Made by a program: the position numbers and the translations under genes. DNA of 64,000 nucleotides from Muricea muricata (taxonomy: Eukaryota; Cnidaria; Anthozoa; Malacalcyonacea; Plexauridae), in contig OY979718.1 of the NCBI GenBank assembly GCA_963855995.1, positions 42,529,559 to 42,593,558 on the forward strand, given 5' to 3'. The notes beneath the pieces are model-generated. The model saw only the letters and a program-made list of their open reading frames with translations, had not been told where the DNA came from and made no database searches. This document shows, piece by piece, positions 55,120-64,000 of the stretch; the stretch's first letter is position 1; each line of letters starts with the position of its first letter.

Positions 55120-55434
55120 TTCGGCGAAATGTTCGGCGAGATATTGTTCGATATTTACTTGCGGCCATCCAGAGTGACCATTTCTCTAAACAGGTAATCC
55201 TAAATCCTGAATGATGCGCTACACATCACTGGCTTTCCTGTATGATCCAAGAAATTGAAGCTGCCGCAGCTACACTGTCTTCCGATGCCTTCACCTTTGT
55301 CTCGTACGATGGCGAAGTGGAACCTACATGGCTACATCAAATTGCTCGACTTCAAGTTCGTATTCATCAACATAATCCGGCTCTGATTCATTAGATGAAA
55401 ACGTTTAATCGGAGTATACCTTAGAACTACTCAT
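55120..55434 (-). pseudogene. P2X7-like gene start, opposing the THAP exons
   Basis: The minus-strand ATG at 55434 begins MSSSKVYSD, has a stop, then TFSSNESEPDYVDEYELEVE, an acidic Ser-rich lead like that of the gene at 3644. After a shift it reads GRQCSCGSFNFLD and KPVMCSASFRI, a degraded version of the CSCGNC...C.CC module. Weak alone, but supported by the identical layout of the element at 1.8-6.7 kb. Confidence 0.4.
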
Positions 55435-55753
55435 ATTAGTACAACTTTCGTAAAATAAAACAAATTTTCTCAAATTTTTCTAATTTAATTGCGCTGTTTA
55501 TACAAAACACTAATAATAAAGAACAGTTAGGAGGTCAAATTACTTCCGTTCCCGATTTGACGTCACAAACCTTAATTCGTACCCAGCTTCTTTTCTCCCG
55601 GCCTGATTTAAAAAAACCTATTTTTTGGCGTGTTCGAAGCTAAATATCTCTGGAAGTATTTGTCCTATCAAATAATGATATACATCATTCGAATCGTCTC
55701 GTCATGGCCGATTTTTTAGGGAACAAATAAAAATTCTTTCATATGCACTTTAA

Positions 55754-56860
55754 CTATCAATATTACTATTTATTCTATTTATCACGTGACGGGAAATAAT
55801 TTATTCGGTATTCAAATTTTTTGTGTTCATTTTTTGTTGATTTTTTGGGTTTATTTTTTGTGTTCATTCAGTATGTACTGAATACACTGCAAAAGAATCT
55901 GTAATACATGACTGTTCGATTCCAAAACAGTTACGATCCAGTCATCGTTATTGATCATGATTCATACTTACTGACTGCGTCATGATCGTTTGCCTATGTA
56001 GCTTTTGATCTAAGGTCATTATTACATTTTGATGAGTGCTGTCTTTATCGGTCCGCCTTCCTTATGAAGACGCGACAGTCGAAACTCCCTTAGATGGTCG
56101 TGAAGAGGTAAATTAGGGAGCTGGAATGTTGGCTGGGAAATGCGATTCATGCACTGTTAAATCTTAGGCGGGGAAACTAGGGTGTCATGACAGCCCACTA
56201 AGAATGGAGAAAGAGCGCAAGTAGGCAGGTATATGTTAAACGTAATCGCATTAGACATTAAAGATAATATTTCAATTCTTGTGTAACTTGAGGACCCCAG
56301 ACGGGTTGTGCAAGGCACTGAGCTACGGTCACGGGACGCGCAGAGGGGTTTGGAGGGGGGGGGGGGGGGGCTTTGGATCTGGAACTGGTTGGCTAGTCGC
56401 GTCGCGAGGAGCTAAAAAACCGTTTCAAAAACGTAAAGTGGCCAAAAATTAAATAGAAAAGGCGTTTTGGACAGGAGTTATTTGCAAAAAGAGCCTTATA
56501 GCAAAGTGCTGAAGAAACAATAGAGAAACTTTATGAAGTAGGAAAATAAAAATACTAAAGACGTCCATGAAATAGTCATAATTTTGATCAGCTCAAATAA
56601 AATTGATAACGAAAGGTGGCCAGACATTCCGTACATATTTCGCATCGAAGCTTTCACGTTGTCCTTTGTTGGTGGACAAACACTTTCAAACGTGATGGGA
56701 ATTCTATAAATTATTTCTCAAGGACGTATATAGAGCCACAATATAGAACGTTCAAGGGTGGGGGGAGCTCTATAGTAAAACACAAGAGAATAAACAGTTG
56801 TGCGCAGGCTAGGAGCTCTGCGGCTAATAATTGTGATAGCCGAGGAGTCTGCATTGGTAC
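55754..56860. other. Intergenic, no gene
   Basis: Contains TTTTTTGTGTTCATT-type repeats (55815-55870) and a G17 tract (56357-56370 and vicinity). No gene was identified. Confidence 0.4.
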
Positions 56861-57147
56861 ATCTACTTCTCCACCTGGTACTTCTCCACCTGGTACTTCT
56901 CCACCTGGTACTTCTCCACCTGGTACTTCTCCACCTGGTACTTCTCCGCCTTGTACTTCTCCACCTGGTACTTCTCCACCTGGTACTTCTCCACCTGGTA
57001 CTTCGTCACCTGGTACTTCTCCATCTGGTACTTCTCCACCTGGTACTTTTCCACCTGGTACTTCGTCACCTGGTACTTCTCCACCTGGTACTTCTCCACC
57101 TGGTACTTGTCCACCTGGTACTTCTCCACCTGGTACTTCTCCGCCAT
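56861..57147. repeat. 15-bp minisatellite, about 19 copies
   Basis: The unit is CTCCACCTGGTACTT, with variants (CGTCACC, CCATCTG, TTCCACC, GTCCACC). Because the unit is a multiple of three and lacks stops, most frames stay open. The plus frame gives (SPPGT)n, the minus frame (GGEVP)n and another (STWYF)n. Two larger variant blocks recur (about 60 bp apart), suggesting higher-order duplication. Treated as non-coding; a 220-codon plus frame spanning it has no splice or family support. Confidence 0.85.
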
Positions 57148-57149
57148 CA

Positions 57150-57816
57150 ATAGTGAACAAACGTAACGTTCATGGATGGGTTGGGTATACGTCATACGCA
57201 CGCTCATTTCTCGCAAGAACACATGCGAGATTTTATAAGGAATTAGATAGGAAAATGCCAAATAAACGGCGATTTTAAGAAAACTTTTCGAGATTGCCAT
57301 GGGTCGCAGAAATTCATAAAAAGAAGTTGCCTTCTCTATTTAAAGCGACAAATAGAGTTTGTTTTTGACCTACTCGCGTATAAACGGAAAAAAATTTTGT
57401 CATACATTTATATTGAAAATTCGAACTGATTTACGTGCCAAAAATGCGTGTGGGTAGAACGTAACCCGTGAAACAGCAAAATCATAGGCGAAGTATACCG
57501 AGTTGCACCTTTGCACATATGTATCCTGGTAGACTTGCCCCAAGTCGACTTTTTAGGAGACATCTTTTTGTCGAAAATACGACTGGGAAATACAGAAAAC
57601 GGACATGGGGAAGGTCTAGTATCCATGGCCAGCTGTTTGAATATTCCAGCGGGCAAATATATCGGTGCAAGATGAAGTACTTCCGACTTTACTGCTGTTG
57701 CACACGAGACCATAAAATAATGTGACTCGTTTGGCGGTAAAGTGCAAATTTTTTTAATTTTATAAATGTGTTTATATATTGTGGATGGACCTATTATATA
57801 CATCTAAGCAAGAATC
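57150..57816. other. Upstream region of POLD2
   Basis: A 131-codon minus frame (57408-57803) and overlapping plus frames are unassigned. The last 80 bp before the POLD2 ATG are AT-rich and probably hold the 5' UTR and promoter; no specific motif was identified. Confidence 0.35.
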
Positions 57817-60800
57817 ATGATTAATGATCAAACTAACAGAGCAGACTATTTATTGTCATGTCCAGCTCCAACTATAAACGAGGAAAGTGAAGGACTGAAT
57901 AATGTTATAGAGAGGTCTGTTTGCTCATATGAAAACAAATCTGAAAGGTTTTTGTTAAAGGAAAGAAATTTTGACAGACAATATGCTCATATTTATGCTG
58001 TGAGGTTGATGGCAATGAGAAAGACAGTTGCAGTAACAGCGAGACGAAAATGGGGTGAGTATATATAATGGGGTCTGATATCGTGATGATCACACCCATT
58101 GGCCATCACCCATGTAGATAGGTTAGAATAGATTAGATTGAAGGGCCAGGGTGGAAAGTTTGTACTGCACGGCTGAGATATTAGGTGTGCTATGCATTTT
58201 CTAATACAATTTCGTAAATCTGGGGTTTATAATTTTCAAACTTTCCAGTGTGGTGGAAAGATGTCTGAGCAACACTTAATGAAAGTGAGGGTATTTCTGG
58301 AAAAACACTTGATGAAAGTGAGGGTATTTCTGGAAAACCTACAGTGCATAATACATGTATTTGTACTATGTATGGTAGTAAAGCAATAACTTGGTGGTTC
58401 TGCAGCATGTGTGTTTATCCCATGCACGCAATGCACCACCATGCATGCAACACACTGCCACAGTACAACACAAAAGTACAGAGGATAAAGCTCATAATTT
58501 GTATCCTCATTATTTACAATGTAACAGAATAATTACATCCTCTGTGTCAATGCCTGGCTTGGTAGCTAGGACAATAGCCTTAGGGAAAACCCACATAATG
58601 CCTATTGTTGACATAGTAACAGGTACAAATTCATTGATACTAGTGAAACAATGAGGTGGAAATTTCTCTGGTTTCTTCCCTTGTATCATGTTATCATATA
58701 ACAATTACCCTGATCATGCTCTATTAACCATATAAAATGTGATGTTTTAATGCAAATATTGTGTACCGTTCTTATTGACTGATTTGCTTGAACTGGGTCG
58801 TTAGGATCAATGAATATAAGGAGAACAGTTGAACTAAAAGTTGGAGAAAAGTGTTGTGTTATTGGAATACTGTTCAAAAAGATGGAATTGAAACCTGTTA
58901 TATTAAAGGAACTTAGTGTGGAGGTATGGTATATTGTATATGACCATTTAGAAATCAGAAGCTTGAATGTATACTTGTAGCCTGACTGTTAGTGCAATCA
59001 AGTATACTTATAGTGCAATAAAATTTAGAAAAAGTTGCCCTTTAAATTCAGTGTTTAAAACAAGTAAAGAAATCGGGTAAGAGTGTGTGTGGCCCAAGAG
59101 CAACAAAAATGTGGATGCACTACATATTTGGGCTTCATTTCTTAGTTTCTATATTTCTATGCACCTTTTTACTTTAAAAGTTAAGTCAATCAGGTTTTGA
59201 ACAAGTGGCCTCTGCAGTATTACCAGTACTTCAAATGTATAATTAAATAGGGCATGTTCTGTCAGGTCAAAAGGCCATATCTCTTGGGCCTCAAAATATC
59301 ATAGTACAGTAATTATGTATGTGGAGTAATGGACTACTATAATTCCAGAACAACGTGATTCCACAACCTCCCAGGGAAAAGTATATCAGTGAAAGTGATG
59401 AATTAATTTTAGAGGATGAAGCTCAAAGAGTACGACTGGGTGGTGCCATTCCGACTGAAAAACTTGTCACAGGTTCGACATAACACATTCATTGTAAATA
59501 TGCTAGCTAGCTGCACTCGAAGTAAAGTACTTTGACTACTCCTTAAGTAGGAGGTGTTACTGTTTACGAAGAAAAAAATTGAGTATTTTGCTGAGCACTG
59601 TGGTCAATACTAAACAGAAAAAACTAAAAAAAGTTCATGTTCCCAAACCAGATATAATTTTTATTGCTATAAAGCTGTGGTTCATGTTATTGTTTTGTAA
59701 TGTGGTGTAGCATTATTCTAGTTTCCCACCAGGTTTTTTTATGGTGTAGGGTGTCATTTGTTGAAGTGTAGATAATACATTATAGCAAGGTTAGCAGACT
59801 ATTATCCAATCTCTCTTTGAACAATTGAAAACTAAATAATTTCCAGGTATAATTGTGGCTGTATTAGGCAGTGAAGACACCAAGGGCACGTTTCAAGTAG
59901 AGGATTATTGTCTGAGTGGATTACCTTATCAAAAAAATCTGAACTTGGACCAAATCCTATTAGATGGCCAAGATAGGTACGTCGTGTATGAATTAGAGAA
60001 AGACTGTTGACGAAAATCTTAAAAATATAATTTTAATTATTATGTAACAAGGCTCCCCTTTTTCGTGTGTTTCATTGGTCAAGAATGTATCACGTGAGAG
60101 TCACGTGGGAGTGATGAGTTTCCCTCGCATCAGTGCAAATTAGTAATGACAAAACATAACAGCCTACCAGAAATTCCAGACGAAGGGGCTTCGCTCGAAA
60201 CGTCGATTTTCAGTTTATCGTTTCAGGTAGTAAGAAAACAGTTGTGAGTCGTATTTAAGAAAAATAAAACATTTTCCGTGTTGATATACAGTTATATCAA
60301 CACGAGTGGAAATTGGAAAAACGAGAAATTGTATGGAAACACGACGCCCGCAGGGCGGAGTGTTTTCACACAATTTCGAGTTTTTCCAATTTTCATGAGT
60401 GTTGATATAACTGTATATCAATACGGAAAAAATGTTTTGTATTTCTTTTATAATATAGCACAAAGAACTTTAACGGAAGAGTGGCGGGAAATTTTCCGTG
60501 TTGACATAGAGTTATATCAACACGGCTCTTAGCCAATCAGCGTTCAGAATTTACAAATGCTATATTATAAATGTACCTTTGATACTGTATATATACATGT
60601 TTCTACGCTTCATTTATTTACATGTTATAGATATGTTGCTCTTATAAGTGGTCTACATATTGGACAGAAAAATGAAGATTGTTTACAGCTTCAAATGTTC
60701 GTTGATTTGCTGACTGGACAGCTGGGCAGTATTCAGGTGAACACCACATTTCCTATGTATATTTTGTGGAATCCCCCCCCCCGCTTTCACAATTGCCATA

Positions 60801-63800
60801 ATAGTACTTTACCCCTTCGGGCGTGATTTGGTGCAACAGGGTTTAAATTTTGCTTATTGTACACGTCCTTAAAAAAATTAAGCAATATTCCATATTGGAT
60901 TATTATTGCGTGTTCGTTAAACAACAAAATGTTATTTCATGAGGTACGTGGTAACCAGGTTAATACGTTAGGAGCCAGCGCGCGATCTGGGTCTGAGTGA
61001 CCCTCCTGCTGAGCTGGATATATAAAAGCATCAGTCGTCCAGTGGAAGCAATAGAGCTGTAGAATTTTTTTGGTTGTTGATTGACATATAGCCTAACTTT
61101 GTGCGTTAACTTCCATCGAACTCAGTCGGTGTGATAAGGTGCAGACGTTTCGGTGGTCAGGCCCTCGCTGCATAGATTCCCATGACTCGGACCTGAATCC
61201 AAGTAACACAAATGCCACACTTTAACTGACCGCTTCTGCACCTAACCATCCCCACGGGTAAGTTTGGTGGCGACGGATATTATAAATCGTAACAGTTTCA
61301 TGAACATGATTGCCAATTAAACAGAGGTAATTGAATCTGCCTTTATTGAAATGTTCAGTCAATTACCTTACCGTCACTGTGGATAATAATAATGGTTGGC
61401 AAAAAAACACTAAATCACCGATCATTTTTTTCTGTGCGGGCGTTGTGACCAATGGGATGGAATAAGTTAATAGTACCGCTTCAATAAATATTGCAACGTA
61501 ATTTTAAATTTGTCTCGTTTTGAAAGAACTTTTAGAGTTATGTTGGAAACTATTTTACAACTTCTAACGTTCAATTCTCACGATATTTTAATTTAAATCA
61601 TCCTATCGTATTTAGTCACAGCCACACGTTTAGTGCAGTTGAATATAGTTGAATCAAATACACGAGGGCAAAGATAGAAAAGACGTAAAGCGTCTCATGC
61701 AGTATATGTATAGCTGTTGTGAACAAAAGAATATTTGAGAACCATTGGCATTATGGATTTAAATTGTCAACCGCGTTCATGTCTCTACCAGAAACTGTAA
61801 CAATTCTTTTACATATGTTTTGTTTTAAGGATCAAAATAATTACGCCAAAGTAGTTCGAGTTATCATTGCTGGTAACTCACTGAGTTCATGCACAAGAAA
61901 GAAAGAAAATGAATCCAAAGTAATGAATTCTTCACGTGATATTAAGTATTTTTAGTTTTAGTAGTCTATCAATACTTTATTCACTATTGATAGTTTTACG
62001 ACCAGGTTAAAATTTCTTACATACACGTTATTCCCGTGAAAACGCAGTTTGATCGGTACACAAAATTCAAATTAGTTAACTACTTCAATTAAAAACATTT
62101 ACCAAATGAGCTCCTTGTATGTTTGCATCGTGATTATTAATCAAAGTATAAAAACACCGCGTAATTAAATAAATTTAAAATAAATAATAATTTATTTTAT
62201 AATAATTATTATTAATAATTAATAATAAATAATAATTTATTCAATAATTTTAATTTGCGATAGTAAATTTACGCAGTATTTCCAAAAATTCTACCAATTT
62301 TTATCAAATAGTTTTCTGCTGAGGATAGTGCAATTCATGCACTATAGTGATGTTGAATTCGAGCACAAAAGAACACTCGTGTCTAAAAATGGACGACTTG
62401 TAACAAGTTTAGTACAGTAAATTTGACAGGCGAGATTAGCTAGTTTGTTATCTTCACATTTACACTTTGAAAGCCTAAGTATATGATTCGTCATCTTCAT
62501 AGGCGAAATATCTAACTCGTCACAAGCAGGCTGAAAGCGTCGAAGCAGTGAAGAGCTTGGATGAATGTCTAGCTCAAGTGGCAGTGAGTATGATCTTTTT
62601 AATTTTAGCTACTTTTATTCCTCAGGAAGACTTTCTTATACTTTCTCGTGTTGTGCATTTTTCAGTGATACCCAGCTTTCAAGAGTGTGGTACATTCTTC
62701 GCAAGTGAGCCTTTTCAAGTAACAAAACAACTTGCACTTGCAAAAAAATTCAAATGTACAATTGTATAGCATGGAAATGTCTTCCATATTATGAATTGGC
62801 CGAATTCAACGGTATGGATCTTGCCAAACATTCCTACTTCCAGAAAAGGCTCATATATTAGAAATGTAAATAAAAATATTTTCACATTTTGTCCTGTGTT
62901 GGTGTTGCAACTTCAGTGTCCCGCACTCGAATTCATGTCTTTGGTAACATGCGAAAAATGTCGAGTGCAATGTTTTGCACAAAGTTTGATTTTGTCCAGC
63001 AGTTCTATGATGTGTAAATAATTTTGTGATTTTAGGCATGCATGCCAGTGGATGTAATGCCTGGAGAATTCGATCCCTGCAATTACGTGTGGCCTCAACA
63101 GCCGCTCCATTCCTGTATGTTTCCTTGTGCCAGTGCTTACTCGACTTTCAAGAATGTTACTAACCCTTACGACGCTGTTTTCGGCGGAGTAAGGTAATGT
63201 TCCTCCATGTTGCTCTCAATTTCTCTGTGCTATTCCCATGTAGAGAGAACAAATCATAACATTCTTAGTATACAATTGCAACAATAATTAATAGGGTTTG
63301 CATATGCATGCATACATGTGATTAGTGTGTTTCCTTTCACCACCGGAAAAATCCAAGCTAAGCAAGCTGCTTCATGCGTGCATGGAGTTCTCGTAGTTTC
63401 GTGATCTTTCGTGTTCTTCGACGGTTTTCCTCTACGACTCTCGCCAGTTTCTCCTCGTGAGAATCAGCGCACGTATAGAGAGGACACGCACGTTTATAAG
63501 TATTACATGTAGTTACTCTCATTATCCTCACAAAATAAAGTCGGTAAATTGGGTAAATATTAAATTTGTTTTATGTATTTGCCAATTGCTGCTTCATTGT
63601 ATTATTAATAATTTTTTATTAGTCGCTCTATTCTGTATTTTGTACTACACTAGTATTTGTCTTTTCTGCCAGGGTATATTGAGAAAAGGATTATGCGACA
63701 GGTCTTGTGCTTGTATATCGTAATACTGGCAATACCTTTTTGTTTTGACGCAAGTACCATGCACGTACTGTACTGTATGTAATTTCGCGAGCTACAACCT

Positions 63801-64000
63801 GGTACCATACGGCCTGAATATAAGACGCCTTTCCCAGGTAGAGCGCCTGATTGAGTGAAATTAAGGCCAGGTAACATGTGATCTTTCATAAACGAAGGAG
63901 GTTGCACGCGGGTTAAACTCCCACCGTAGTTAAGTATTTTCTCAGCTTTCCAGTGTAGTACCGATGAGATTAGCATCGTTTGAAACTGTTTCTTCGCAGG
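57817..64000 (+). CDS. POLD2: DNA polymerase delta subunit 2 (p50), eight exons and the first base of a ninth
   Basis: Exons: 57817-58054, 58805-58923, 59349-59472, 59847-59976, 60631-60736, 61830-61919, 62503-62583, 63036-63193, and from 64000 on. Junctions are GT-AG and the phases give one frame of 349 codons so far. Diagnostic segments are [110 protein letters not shown] and [15 protein letters not shown]. They match the OB-fold and inactive calcineurin-like phosphoesterase domain of POLD2. The protein links the catalytic subunit to POLD3/POLD4 in the lagging-strand polymerase. The human protein has 469 residues, so roughly the last quarter is outside the window. Intron 4 contains a hairpin MITE. 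Confidence 0.93.
58271..58336. repeat. POLD2: 33-bp tandem duplication in POLD2 intron 1
   Basis: AACACTTRATGAAAGTGAGG plus GTATTTCTGGAAA is present twice in direct order with one substitution. Intronic. Confidence 0.85.
60256..60465. mobile_element. Hairpin MITE, copy 2, in POLD2 intron 4
   Basis: Same family as 7465-7655: CATTTTCCGTGTTGATATAC on the left and its inverse on the right, centre CGACGCCCGCAGGGCGG. A partial third copy (TTTTCCGTGTTGACATAGAG) follows at 60492-60530. Confidence 0.75.
60737..61829. other. POLD2: POLD2 intron 5
   Basis: It contains a C10 tract (60774-60782) and a GC-richer block at 60960-61270 with a CACACGG/TCGGTGTGA type dyad that looks like repeat sequence. No gene was identified. 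Confidence 0.35.
61920..62502. other. POLD2: POLD2 intron 6
   Basis: Very AT-rich, with TAATAATTTATT-type repeats at 62180-62240. No other feature. Confidence 0.5.
63194..63999. other. POLD2: POLD2 intron 8
   Basis: Ends at TTTCTTCGCAG (AG 63998-63999), a good acceptor. Between the donor at 63194 and this site no gene or repeat was recognised. Confidence 0.6.

Larger units (their letters stand above)
52450..55753. mobile_element. TTAA-flanked long-TIR element with THAP and opposing P2X7-like genes
   Basis: TTAAAGTGCATATGAAAGAA (52450) pairs with its inverse ending in TTAA (55750-55753). The inverted homology extends about 200 bp inward, including GGCCG..GCGAGACGATTCGAATG and ATTTGACGTCA. 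On the plus strand lie THAP exons (52714-53640); on the minus strand at the far end lies a P2X7-like start (55120-55434). TTAA duplication with a THAP transposase is the Kolobok pattern. The catalytic core could not be found between 53.6 and 55.1 kb, so this is a deletion derivative. Confidence 0.7.

Noticed and set aside
56616-57278. 220-residue protein with (SPPGT)n
   Set aside because: Most of the frame is a minisatellite; the flanks have no conserved features and all frames are equally open.
57408-57803. 131-codon minus-strand frame upstream of POLD2
   Set aside because: No recognisable domain, overlapping frames on the other strand are equally open, and it ends at a low-complexity region.

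Overview
This is eukaryotic genomic DNA, AT-rich, intron-bearing and dense in mobile elements. Several features point to an early-branching animal, most likely a cnidarian and probably an anthozoan: short exons with GT/AG introns, animal genes (POLD2, SCOC, an MBLAC1-like enzyme), P2X7-like zinc modules, THAP-domain transposons and many hairpin MITEs. The phylum is an inference from gene style and was not tested by any search.

Layout. 1-7.2 kb: TA-rich microsatellites, then two Tc1/IS630-like half-elements in inverted orientation. They flank a decayed element that probably ends in TTAA and carries a THAP exon, a Myb/SANT-like fragment and an opposing P2X7-like gene. 7.2-9.7 kb: hairpin MITE, a nidogen-type exon, a tRNA-like sequence. 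9.7-12.7 kb: decayed P-element (THAP9-like) transposase on the minus strand, split by an 815-bp foldback element with a 10-bp target duplication, itself carrying another MITE. 15.2-19.9 kb: an intact four-exon minus-strand gene for a 1069-residue C2H2-finger protein of unknown function. 20.4-24.6 kb: LINE fragments split by a foldback element, then a decayed ZNF862-like hAT transposase with a MITE inside. 25.8-29.5 kb: stacked MITEs, one carrying a tRNA-like sequence.

29.8-49.6 kb: the minus-strand SCOC gene, recognised from five exons whose phases and protein sequence agree. Its last intron (about 13 kb) holds one LINE with two intact ORFs and remnants of two or three older LINEs, all on the SCOC strand. 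Its first intron holds BEL/Pao, hAT-like and Penelope-like fragments. 49.95-50.6 kb: single-exon MBLAC1-like metallo-beta-lactamase gene, divergent from SCOC across about 340 bp. 52.0-52.3 kb: small two-helix membrane protein. 52.45-55.75 kb: a TTAA-flanked, long-TIR element with THAP exons and an opposing P2X7-like start, the same organisation as the element at 1.8-6.7 kb. 56.9-57.1 kb: a 15-bp minisatellite. 57.8-64.0 kb: POLD2, eight complete exons plus the first base of a ninth, running off the window.

The host genes are housekeeping in character: replication (POLD2), Golgi/autophagy traffic (SCOC) and a predicted metal-dependent hydrolase or nuclease. Most of the rest is layered transposon debris from at least eight superfamilies, nested often enough to order the insertions.
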